NCBI RefSeq assembly: GCF_000002235.5
Contig: NW_022145613.1
Span: 3,021,001 to 3,085,000, forward strand
From: Strongylocentrotus purpuratus
Taxonomy: Eukaryota; Echinodermata; Echinoidea; Camarodonta; Strongylocentrotidae
Reading direction: 5' to 3'
Length of the DNA stretch: 64,000 nt
Below, in pieces: positions 15,701-28,895 of the stretch. A program made the position numbers and the translations under genes. How positions within the stretch are numbered: the stretch's first letter is position 1; each line of letters opens with the position of its first letter. The notes below the pieces were generated by a model. The model searched no databases. It was given only the letters and a program-made list of their open reading frames with translations, and was not told where the DNA came from.

Positions 15701-18700
15701 ATCGAGTAAATAATCATTTTCGTATCATGCTGTCGGCAATGACATCAAGTAAATAATCATTTTTGTATCATTCTGTCGGCAATGACATCAAGTTAATAAT
15801 CATTTTCTTATTATTCTGTCGGCAATGACATCGAGTAAATAATCATTTTTGTATCATTCTGTCGGCAATGAGATCAAGTAAATAATCCTTTTCGTATCAT
15901 TCTGTCGGCAATGACATCGACTAAATAATCATTTTTGTATCATTCTGTCGGCAATGAGATCAAGTAAATAATCCTTTTCGTATCATTCTGTCGGCAATGA
16001 CATCAAGTTGACATCAAGTTAATAATCATTTTCGTATCATTCTGTCGGCAATGAAATCAAGTAAATAATCCTTTTCGTATCATTCTGTCGGCAATGACAT
16101 CAAGTAAATAATCATTTTCGTATCATTCTGTCGGCAATGAAATCAAGTTAACAATCATTTTCGTATCATTCTGTCGGCAATGAAATCAAGTAAATAATCC
16201 TTTTCGTATCATTCTGTCGGCAATGACATCAAGTAAATAATCATTTTCGTATCATTCTGTCGGCAATGAAATCAAGTTAACAATCATTTTCGTATCATTC
16301 TGTCGGCAATGAAATCAAGTAAATAATCCTTTTCGTATCATTCTGTCGGCAATGACATCAAGTAAATAATCATTTTCGTATCATTCTGTCGTGTGTTTAT
16401 GCTCGGAATGAAAAGAGCATTCTTTACACTATTGTGATGTAATAATAAACTGATTGTGACGTCAGTGGCAAGCGCGCATCGGTATGATAAAATAAAACAA
16501 ATAACTTGACTTTCCGCGTACGTGTGTGCAACTTTTGAGAGTTCTTTGGATACGCGCTCGCAGACTTAGCGCGCACATTTCTTTTTGTTATTAACCGCAA
16601 TTCCTCGGTTAGCAAACGGTGAGCGTACGGTGAGCAAACGGTGAGCAAACGGTGAGGAACCGAAGTTGGGTGTACGGTGAACGGATCCTCGCCGTTCACC
16701 GTACACAGTTCGATGCGGTTTACGGAGCGGAACCGATGCCAAAACCTTTGAGCGGTAGTGTACATGGTGTAGTATATTGCAAAAATCTCAAGGGGATCTC
16801 ATTTTAAAAGGTGCACAACCTCTTTTACTTCAAAGGTTTGCTACTAAATAAATCTAGCCAATCATTTAATTCAAATTCTGTAGAGAAGTACATGTAAGTA
16901 CATTGAAATATCAACACAGCAAAAGTATACCTTAGAGTAACAGCATAATCTTTACAAGTTTTTGAAACATTGCTGAAAATAAAAAGCACCAACAAGCTCA
17001 TAACTTAAACGGTTTATATTTTTCACCAAATCTTTTTGGCAGATACGTTTGTACCATTAATTCACATCAACATCCACTGTAATTTTGGTTTCAATCTGAG
17101 AGAACTCGTATTTCATCATGACCATTCATAACTCAATGGGGTCGGACAGGACACACTGAAGAACAATCATGAAAGTAGAAGCTTACCATAGGAACGACAT
17201 GTTTCCATCGCGATTGTTACCCGCTTCTCATGAAGATCACGAGGTCAGCCACCTGGAAGAAAACAAAAATTAAATAAAAATTAAAGTGGAGGCTAATTGT
17301 CCTTGTGTGGTTATAACTACCGGTGTCTGTAAACACTAAGTATGGACTAAACATATGTTTTTAATTTCAGTGTGAATATGTAGTTTGGTGACATACAATT
17401 CCATACCGGAAAGAGTGGGCTGTCTTCTAAATTGTAACTCTGTATTCGCGCAAAAGAGAGTACACATTATATTATGTGAGAGAGAGTGAAAAGTACATGA
17501 ACATATGGATAGAAGGGAAAGTTTAGTGAAAGGAAAAACAGATCAATAGTGCAAGAGGAAAGAGGGAAAGATAGAATGGGGAAGAGGGGAGAGAGGGGAG
17601 AGAGAGGGGAAGAGAGAGGGGAGAAGAGAGAGAGAGGCCAGGGGAAAAGAGAGAGGCCGGGGGAAAAGAGAGAGGGAGAGAAGAGAGAAAAGAATTTAAT
17701 TGAATTGAATTGAATTGACGTTGATAAAAATTCAAAGTCACAGCTAATAGCTGAGACATAGTAAATTAAGAGTTTACAATTGATGTTAATAGAACCAGTA
17801 ATAAAATGCAGTATACAATTAGAATTCCAATGATGAAACTGTTTCTGACCAGTATAACATCATGTAGATAACTTTTGCTTATTAAGAAGAGAGAATCGGA
17901 GAGATAGAAAAGAGAGAGAAAAAAATTAAAATAAGAGAAAGAGAGAGAAAGACAGACAGACAGAGAGAAGGGGATACCTATAGAAAGAAGAAAAGAGATC
18001 ATGATTAAAACTGAGTCAGGGACAAAGAAGAGGAAAACTGGGAGAAATGATCAGGCATGAGAGAGATCATATCACAGGGTACCACTTCTTGAAAGATATA
18101 GGTGAAGAGGTGACCTTTGTGGTTATCAAAGTCAATATGAACCTTGAAAAAATAGGCAGTGTTAAGTACATCTAGAGTTCATTGCTGTAAAAGTACTTTT
18201 TCAAAAGTGAGGGCATTTCATGAAACAATTAGTCGGTGGTTTTCACAGACTAATATCATATTCACCGACAATTCTATTGTCACCGACTATTTTCCAGGCC
18301 TCTGATTGGTCAAATTTAGTCTGTGCTGACTAAGTTGTCGGTGAAAATGATATTAGTCGGTGAAAACCTCTGACTAATTGTTTCATGATATGTACAGTAT
18401 AAGATACAGAATTATGAAGCATACACAGTAAAACTACACACTAACTCATGTAATTTTGTAGCAGCATTTTAGAAGCCGTCTCCTGTTCGACTAGGCCATG
18501 TACATGTAGGCAAGGAGAAATATTGCCCACGATAGGAAGGCAAGGATCAAATACAAGCTATTGAGCCCACATCAAAATGAGCAATCGTACAAGGGATAAG
18601 AAACCCTATATAAGAAACATCGTGATGATATGATTTCAAGAGGTTTGAAGGTTGACAAATTCACAAGTTAGATGCAAATGTAAATCACTTTGTTTACCTA

Positions 18701-21700
18701 AATACATTTCACTTTCTAAAATCTATTCATACACAACGTAGGTCTACAACAAAGATTAACTCAGAGGAAATTTAAGACACCCTTTTCTCTCCCTAGACTG
18801 TCTTGTAATTTTTGAAAATCACTCTCATGTAACCTATAATTTTGAACTCATAGTTAAAATATATTAAAAAGCAAAGGTCAATCATTCTACTGTGAACCTT
18901 GAGCTTCATTAATCATATTGATGAGGTAATAGAACTCAATATAAGGACTTTTATAAATGGGCCATACAGTACTTCTTCATCTCAAAAAATTGTAATTTCA
19001 CACAAAAACCAATTTAGCTCAAGGAGCGTAGCACAATCAATACTTGGGTTGAGTGGCATACTATGAAAATGTCACTTATGGACATGTAAATGCAGAGTTT
19101 ACTTCGCATGTAATGGAGACGCAATGGCTCAGTGGTAGAGGAGTGGTCTCGTAATTGAGAGGTCTCAGGCACGAACCAAGCAGATGCGCTAGTGTCCTTC
19201 ATTACCAAGTCCCTCAGAGAGGACTTAAAGCTGTCAGTCCCCTGGTCACTTACTTTAAAGGCATCGTTTAACAATGTTAAATCTGAGAGGCACGGCCATA
19301 CGTGTTATCAGTGTCTGTGATATGGTGTTATATTAAAGCCCTAAAAAAATTGCGCTTCAAAATGATCTACTCATTTTCCCCAATAGACTGTAGTGTTATG
19401 TAAACAATTTGGCAAACGCAAAATTTGATTTTCGATTTTCAATCATAAATATCTTGATAATCAGACAGGCGATCGGCTTGTAAAAGTCATGGGGTTCCTG
19501 ATTAACCTAAAGGTTCATAATTATCATTGCAGAATGAGCTAAATCAAGGATTTTTTTAAAGGATCTAAGACAAAGTTACCGGATCCCTTTAATACATGTA
19601 CATGTAGTAGGACTATATTTCTCATACATGGTCACTTGAATTAATATCTTGGAAATGAGATGCTGAAATTGGGTAAGATAAAGATCTAATGTGAACCAAG
19701 ATATTGACATTTGAGACTAGATGGGATAGCATGTCACCAAGAATCAGGACGTTTAGTTGTTAACTGCTTGTTGACTTTTAGGTGCTCTGGGTCTAATCAA
19801 GTTGCCGAGTAAGCGATATGCTCATCCTCCCGATTGCCTGTCACTGAGAGGATGATTCTGTTGACACTCCTTGGAATGACGAAGGAAAGAAATCACCGCA
19901 GGACTTCTTCAAGTTACATGGCACGTGGGTTGGGTTGCAGATGTTGCTCCGGAGTGAGTCTGCATGCCAAACACAGAATCATGCAAATTAGAATGAAAGC
20001 TACTAGACAAACATATTACGCAAACTGGAGACGCAGAATTACGTGCCTAAGTTAGGTAATGAATTCTACCATGTTTATGTATCATCGACTCTATGCTTTG
20101 ATGTAGGAGAGAGCTTCTTCTTCTAGATATGTGCAAAAGCCTTTCCCAATGGCTGCCACAGACTCTCAACAAACTCTAAACAAACTGAACACACAACTAT
20201 AAACTTAAAACACACTACCTATGTGCATGAATGATACAAATTTCAATTTTTCTCTGATTTGTTTTCTTCCCCCCCCCCCCCCCCCCACCCTGTGCCCATG
20301 CACATGTTTTTACACATCCCCTCTATCTACCACCACAGAAGAGTGATATTTTTATACATGTATAAAAGTTGCTACTTGCAGGGTTGCTAATTGATTACTC
20401 TTACACATAAATTTAACTTGGTCCATCAATGATTTTTCATAAAACATGAAATTTGTTGTTGTTTTCCTGCTTTATTTAACTTCGCCTTGATATTAGAACA
20501 ATATTTACAATGTTTTCTTTTTTTTAAGTCGACCCTGATAAATATCTGGTTTTAGTCAAAGCAGAAAAGCAAGAGAAACAATCTAGTGAAGTTTGACCAA
20601 TAACCAACTAAAAATTGGAAAGTTTGAAGGTGTCATCAGTAAAACACAAACTGGCAACATTGTCTCATATATTTTATCTTGCTAAATCCTCTCCAATTTG
20701 CTATGTAGAGAAAATTTCACAAGCTTTCATTTTTGTAGTTATTGATGACGAAATAGATTTGTTTCAAACAAGTGTATGTAAACATATATTTGCAATAATT
20801 ATATTTTGGGGGTACATGTATGTTTGATTGAACATTTTCTGTAGGGAAAATATAAATATCTGAATTTTGATAGGACAGAGCAAATGGGAGGGGATCTTGC
20901 AAGATACAATACAGAGTTGCCAATTTTTAATTGATTGATCACACCATTAAAATTTCATAACTTTATTATTTTCTAATCAAATTTTACTCAAATTTTCACC
21001 TGTTCCTCTCTCATTTTTCTGTTTCTATTAAAACCAACTTAATATCAGGATAAACTTTCCATCAAGAAATAATAACCATTTTGAATAGGCTGTGAATTCC
21101 TGGTTTATTTTCCAACAAGTGCAAGCAAAGTGGCCAACTGTCGCTTGAGCACATACTAATGTACATTACTACGATCAAGGAGCAAGCGTTGCTATCAAGG
21201 TTGTAGAATGTGTAACATTATCTCGTAGAAGGATCAGGAACTTTGAATCATTTACCTCTCCCGAAGGTGTGGAGATGTCTGACTGCATTTGCAAAAATTG
21301 AAGCCGAATGATTTTCTTCTCTACCACAGTAAACTTATCCTACCATATATGTCAAGGCCCCGGAAATGCATTCATACTGCTACAGATCCCAACGGAGTAC
21401 GATATTCAACCTGAGTCACAAGAATGAAGTCTACATTATTTACGTTTGTCTGATTGAGTATGGAGTAAAATTGCACATGAAATGAAACCAAAGTCCTCCT
21501 TTCTTCCCGACTTCCCAGAAAACATTAAGAGGTTAATTATAATGTATGTGAGGCCAGGGCAATAATAACTTTGTTGGTGGCCAACTTCGAGATGTTCTCA
21601 AGGATCATAAAACAAAATAAATAAGGATTATTTCATATTTACAAAAGAAGTTGTTACAATAATCTAAATAAAAGTTCAGTTGTTTTATAGTTCTCTCTTG

Positions 21701-24700
21701 CAAGGATTCACTACAAATGACGGATGTATATAAACTTTACACAAGGTCACATATATCAAAGATTTTCCATGATTATGAATGGTAAAAATGATTCATACAT
21801 TTTAAGTCGTATTCAGTAACATTCATTGACACAGCTACATGTAGGCATCTTCCTTGCCTTTGGCTGAACTCTTGAATGTGTTGTTGCTTCACCTTGATAT
21901 CATTAATGCTCCATTTCTCATTTCCTACAAGTCGCTTTGAGTTGTTAGTAACACTAGCCTTCACCTGCAGATTCTCCCTTGTACCTCTTCATCCAAAAAC
22001 AGGAAGCCAATTATATGCCGCTCTCGCATCTAAACGAGCCATCCGCATCATCAACCAAGTAAACAATAAAACTTGTTCAACTCCATTTCTCCTTGATGCT
22101 CCCCGCATCTCCCGCCTCTTCCTGATGGATGACTCTCCCGCGTTGCTAGGCAACAGCTAAACACACTAAATTGGGACTATACAATGCGCCAGCGAGGAGG
22201 TTGGATTGAATGGATGAAAGGTGGACTACTTAGCTGCTCTTAGGACTAATGGAGAACATTAGATGGCTCTAATTAAATCCTGCCTGTATTTATTACCTTC
22301 TAGTTTAGACTGATGAAGGGATGGACACGTACACGAGTAATCATCTAATTAAGACATTATGCATTACACTATAAAACTGGACAATAGGTTTGCAATGGAG
22401 TATTTTTAGGGCATAAGCCTACCTGTAGGTAATTACATGTGCATCCATTAAAGCTCCCTCGTTTGTGTTGTAATCTTTTTCAGAGCAAGATAGTGCAACA
22501 CCTATTTTGAGGAAGAAAACATAAACTCAAAATCAATAGGCCGATTTAACTTTTCAATGTATAGATTTTAAAGGCCCACTGCACTACTTGTAGCTACTTG
22601 CGCCCTCTATATAACAAACCATGCCTAATCGGTGACCATTGGTCCCCCATGATTCTCTTTTTCTTATGTTAACTGAGAGCTGAGTTGATGAGATAACCAC
22701 CTGTCCAGTGACCTTGCAGGGCAGTATAATCCCTCTTGTAAACTACAGCAGATAAGCTTTAAAGTCTTTTATAGATTCTTTAAAATTAGTGGGAAGCAAG
22801 ATACTGTAGAGTGAAGTAAAAAAAAAAGTTAATGATTTCCTTTGAAATTACTCCTTTATAATGACCCTTGGTCTTGATATTTACATCATGTACTTGTTTG
22901 TATTTCACATAATAATTTTATTTTGTACAGAGCTACCATGTTCCCAGCTAACAGGAAAATCACTGAATGTCAAAAGACTTGAAAGTACACTAGCTATACA
23001 TTAGTGCTGTAACATCACGGATATCTCCAATTCCGTTTAACCGCCCGTCAAAACCGGACGGTTTTCGGTTAAACGATTTATTTTAAAAAAATAAATAAAA
23101 AAATTATTAAAAAAAAAAAAAAAAAAAAATCTTTTTTTTTTTTTTTTTTTTTGGCCGTGTGAAAAAGCAGGAAGGTGATTTAACTGAAGGCGCCGATTTG
23201 TGCTTGTGAACTAGTCACAAATAATAGTAACAATGTCGTTTTAGAATAATGTGTAAGATCATTAAAGTAAATTAAAAACAGTAGAGGACCTAGGATAGAA
23301 CCTTGTGGTACACCATGTGTTAAACTTGGATGAATATATATTGAGATCTATTACAAAGATTACTTTCAAACCAAGATGACAGACAAATTGGAGTGTTGTT
23401 CTAGTTTCTAAGTGGTAAGTCATCACACCGATTACTGAGCTGGGAGACATTGCCAGGCATAGTGCTAGGTGGAGGGGCATAAATTGAAACTTTAAAAAAT
23501 TAAATTAAAAAAAAAAAAATTAAAAAAAAAAAACATTATTTAAAAAAAAAAAAAAAAAAAAAAAAAACGGGAGAACAAAACCGTCCAATTGAAAACGGAA
23601 TCTGCCATGGGCGGTCGGATACCGGACGGTTAAACGTTTTACTACAGCACTACTATACATACATGTACATACATATCCAGAGAGTATTTGTAGGACAATT
23701 TTTATAGTCTGTGCGAGACTGGATCCTGGTGTCAAACTCTGGCCAGACACCAGAGACTGATAGAATATGTTTTCCAAGAAGTCGGTGTAACAACAAGTAT
23801 CCTCTTCAGACAGCTGACTAATAGATAAGAATCAGAAGGTTACTTTTATTAGAACTTAGACAAAATTTCAAAAGCAGTCCACCACTATCTTCCTACAAAT
23901 TACAGGGAGAAAGGACTAACCCACAAGATATACAAAATGTAGAACGATCAGAAGATTCCTTGAATTCAATAGAAGTCTATATACATGTACACAGATGTCC
24001 AACAATTTATAACAATTTGTGCATACACACATGTAACAAGTTAGGAAAGTGTGCCAAGGTACCTGGAAAATTCTAGACAAGGGCACTTTGTTCCAGTAGC
24101 TCTTACCCTGAACTTGTCTTGTAAACTGGAATGCAAAACAACTACCCCGTTTTCACAAATGGGTACAGAGGACAGCTTCCTGCTTTGGAGTGCTCCATAA
24201 ACTGTACATGTAAGTCAAGAACATGGAACTATATATGTTCATCTAGAAATGCAGGTCTTCCTGAAACACTGGATCCTAGAAGTAAGCCATAACTAAGCCA
24301 TAAGCCTGCTTGGAGACCCCGAACCTCTTGCATCCACAGTTGTTTTTAAACTCCAAAAATAAAACAAAAATCAAAAAAAAGAAAATTCAGACTTCCACAA
24401 GAATTTCATAGGAACAGTTCAGACCCTATCCAAACTGCAACCGTGGAAACAGGGCAGGTAGACTCAGGGTTCACAGGAAGCCTGTATGTCAGCACCCGGA
24501 AGAGACCTCACAAAGCATCTACGATTGTTGGCATCACTCCATTTACTTCAGGCCTGTCCTCATTAGCCCAAGATCTCAAACTGGCCTGCTAATTCTGATC
24601 AAGGGATAATAGTCCGCACACAAACTAGCTTAATATCATTCACATTGAAGAAGCAAATAGCAGAGTAGCAGACAATTTCACTGTTGCTCAAGCTATAATC

Positions 24701-27700
24701 CCAATCAAAATGTAGGGCTTCTTCATGGTAGAACGTTCTCTTTGGCCAAATAATGCGCAGATTTGTTGGTGAAGATGCACTCAGACTTTCAAACTGTTTT
24801 ACAAGAGCTTTCTGCAAGAGCGTGCACATTTTTGAGTGGGGCATATGCATAATGGAAACAGGGAATTTCACACTCTTTACTTTTTTCTTGAAAAGTGCTG
24901 ATCAGTTTAATACAGGTATCTTGAGCTCAAGCTTGTTCAGGCTAATGGAGATTCACCTTATGAGTAGTTCTTACTCTACATTCTTCATATCATAGATTGT
25001 AGCCCCGTTAAGCTTTCCGTTGAGTTTTCCTACACGAAGAAGCCTCAGAGTTCAGGAACCTCAGGTTTTGCATAAACTCTAAAAATACAAAAGCAACTGG
25101 AAACGTTACAATGTAGATCTTGGGGAACTTTGGAATGACTCAACAGATGTTTCTATGCTCCCGACTGAAGTGGCTGGCTCAAAAGAAATTAGATAGTGAG
25201 CCAGCAAGTGTGTATCGCATGTCAGTTATATCACAGAAAGGTTTCATGTAATATACTGAACACTCCTTGATATGCAATTTAAATTCACATTAAGGAAAGA
25301 ATTTTACAATGAGTTTAAAATTGAAATTCAAAATGCACTTTTGAGTAGTTTGTCCAAACTCTCAATCAACAGCCTGAATCTTCATGAAGCTTGGAAACAA
25401 GAGCCCTACACCTGTACTGAGACGGTGTCTATGCTGTTACTTGTAAATTATCATCATGAATCAAATGACTTGGAAGTTCACTCGAGTCTATACTTGAAAC
25501 CTATGTATAAAAAATGTAGTTAATACACAAGCGATAAGTGAGATTTGAAAATCAATTCTGATCACCCTTTCAATGCTTATCAAGCATGTTTGCAGTGCAC
25601 TGTTCTTTAATTGATAGGCAATTGATTAATTGCAGTGTGCTTTTTATCAATGAACCCTAATAGAAATGAGATACAAAAATAATGTTATGGGGCCCTGTTA
25701 GTAAACACATGTACATGAACAAAACTGAATCAAATCCTATTTCTTCTGTTTATGTGTGAATGGTCCTGGTGACAGCAAGATTGTCCATCCATGTCTGTAG
25801 CCCTTTGCTGTAAGGTTTCCCTCTGGACAACAATTATGATGAGCAGACAAACAAAAACAAGATTAGGGCTTTAAGGTTGAATCCTTCTAACCACTGCTTT
25901 TCACAGGTATTAAGAATGTTAAGATTGTAGAATGACACTGTAGAACTCCATTGTCCAATCATGAGCATGTTTGTATACCTTTCATGTACATCAGCTTAGT
26001 CAAAATGAAGGACAAAACTAGCTTTGGCCTAAAAGACATTGTCAGACCATAAATCACAGTCTACCAGTATTTGAAATATTGATTGATAAGGTAATTAGTC
26101 AATTAAAGGCTGGAATATCATATCATCAGAAAAAAAAGGGTTAAACATGCTTGGAATAATGCAAATTGCAGTTCAGACTCCTACATTGTACATGTATACC
26201 ATGGTTCCACAAGTAAGGTCCATATTGCTTATAAAGTAACTGTTAAAGGTAAAGACCAGTTATGGTCATGCGATTGCATTGTGAAAGAAACGTTGTGGAA
26301 TCAATCAGAAAAGGTTGATCATCTAGCATCTAGCATCTGCAAGGTTCTGGAATCATCAAAATGATAAGAAATTTGACCCATTCTTCGTAAAGTTACAAGC
26401 ACTATACACAGAAAGATGTATATGGGACTACCCTATATCTCTCACAGACCATGAGAGAAACAAATTTACCAAATATATGAATTAGTAGGCAGTTTCCCGG
26501 CAAATTATGTATCATCATGTATTAGTCAAAACATATTATTTCACATGATTGGTAATGAGAGCTTCCATTTCATTTTTTGAAATTGGGGCGTTTCCAATAC
26601 TGGTCTTTACCTTTAAATCTGACTGATCACAGGGAGTAGCTTAATCCAATAACCAAATAACAATCACAAACCTTTGCTAATGGCCTTGGTAGAATTGTTC
26701 TTACTGTTCATGCATATAATCTTGAGTAGACTAGTAAATAAAAAGGTTCCAAAAGTATCCAACAGAATTTTTATCAATAGACTAGTAAGCCTCCATGAAA
26801 GTTTAGACAGGAGTGAATTATTTAAGTCAATTTAATGGAAATATGAACTCAATGATTAAACTCATTACAATTACAAAATACTTTACATGTAGTCATATAA
26901 TTTGTAAGGATCATGACTGTGAATTATAACACAATCGTAGGCTGTACACTATAATGGGCATTGGAAATTTAATTGCTAGATGAAGAAATGATCTGCAGGT
27001 TTCATGTGCCGATGTCTAAATGATGATTTGGCTTAACTTGAACCTTTTATTAGTTTTAAAGGTAATACAAAGTTTTGGTAAATTTTGAAAATTGGGTGGA
27101 TAGTGATTCTGAACAATTTTGATATATTTGGATGCCCATGTGGATGTATCATAAGCACAAGAAAATTTAGCCCCTAAAACACTTCTGCTTTCGAGAAAAA
27201 TTTAATATAAAATTTTACCGGTGCTCCCGGTAAATTTTGATAAATTTCAATAAGCGCCTACGGCCGTACAATGGTACACCTGTAGCTGTGACCATGAAAA
27301 TCTGAGAATATGTAGTTGTGATATATAATTTTGTATATAGCTAATTCGTCGATTTTTGTCAAGAAACATTGTTTTATAGCTTAATTAACATCTTGACCTT
27401 TAGAGGGAGCTATACAACATAAAGAGTTTATTATTTACAATTTCATAACTTTAGACTCGATTTCAACCGCGACAACGATCACTGAATATTGTAGGATCAC
27501 ATATGCTTCCAATATGTTCATTTGAACCAAATTCATAACCCCATACCAAATTTTGTATTACCTTTAAGGCATCTTAAATAACTCCATGTCATTGTTGAAA
27601 AATCTGTCTAATAAGTTCCACCATTGGAGTCCATGCTGCAGCTAGCAGACAACTCTCTGGGCATGGAATTCTTGTTTAGGCAGAAATCATTCATCCAAAA

Positions 27701-28864
27701 ATTGCTGACATCGCCCAACTGAGTAAATACTAAATACTCATAAAAAAATATAATATTCATAAAGATTACCATAGTGATATTAATACATTGCTTGAAAAGT
27801 CAAATCTGAGCTTCAATTTTGTTTTAATTTCATCACTATGCTGTGTATACTGTATACCTCCCTTCAAGTCAAACCAATTGAACTTCACACAAGAGCAGAT
27901 GTTTCTCTGGCTCTGAAAATCTCTTAAAAACAGCTGTGCAAATCAAAGAATATACCTTGCCAAAAATCCTTCTTAAATCATCATTCAAATTACATGAATG
28001 ATACAATATGAGACAGAAGAAAACCCTCAAAGTCTACAACACATAATTTCCCCTTTTTTAATTAATTATAATATCAACTTTATGTCTAAGACTAAGAATG
28101 TTTGAGCACTAAAATGCTAAAATACTATTTTGTTTAAAGGAGATATGGACATACATGTAAGAATTAAAAATTGCCATACATGTATATTCAATGTAAATCA
28201 TTGTTCAAATGATTATTTATCATCATTGCAGAAAACCAAATACAGTTTACAAAACATCAGTTCCTCACGTACATGTACATGTAAATAATTATGTTATCAT
28301 TATCTACTATCTGTACATTTAAACCCAGACATCTACTGACTGACTACAGCAATGTATTGCTTAGTGATCACCTCATATTTATTTGCACTACTGTAGGTCA
28401 TAAAGTCCTAACACGTTCTTGAGTGGGTGTCCAAATAACACCCATAATACACATCATTAAGCACAGGGACTACCTAAAAATGACATTCTTTATCATGCAG
28501 ATGTTTTTATCTCTGTTCTAGAACATGTATACTTTGTTTGTACACTATTGATCACAAGCAGACTAAATTTGGAGAGTTAACAGTTCTACCCTTTCAAAAA
28601 CTTTGCTCGCTTTCTGATATACATGTATCCTTAATAACAAAATATTAAAACATGATAGTCCTACACTGTACATGTACAAGCTCATCAATATATTTCAGTT
28701 TAGTGCCATTAATGATTCATGAAGTTTGCTTTAATCATGGTCCATGCTTTAATCATGGAGCTTAAATGTATTGTACATGGTAACTGTTTTGTGATTTACA
28801 TGTATACATGTGTTTTGATAAGTATCGGCACTGTTGTTCATACAGAATGCAATCAGTATTGACA

Positions 28865-28895
<31 letters not shown>

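Noticed and set aside
15601..16391. CRISPR-like regular repeat array
   Set aside because: Units are contiguous 43-bp repeats without unique spacers, inside a eukaryotic transposon; it is a minisatellite.
19115..19190. Functional tRNA gene
   Set aside because: It has an A box but a poor B box, no convincing acceptor stem by eye, and a SINE-like body follows.
19834..20055. 73-codon plus-strand ORF rich in Arg
   Set aside because: Isolated, no homology recognised, no promoter or splice support; possibly unique intron sequence with higher GC.
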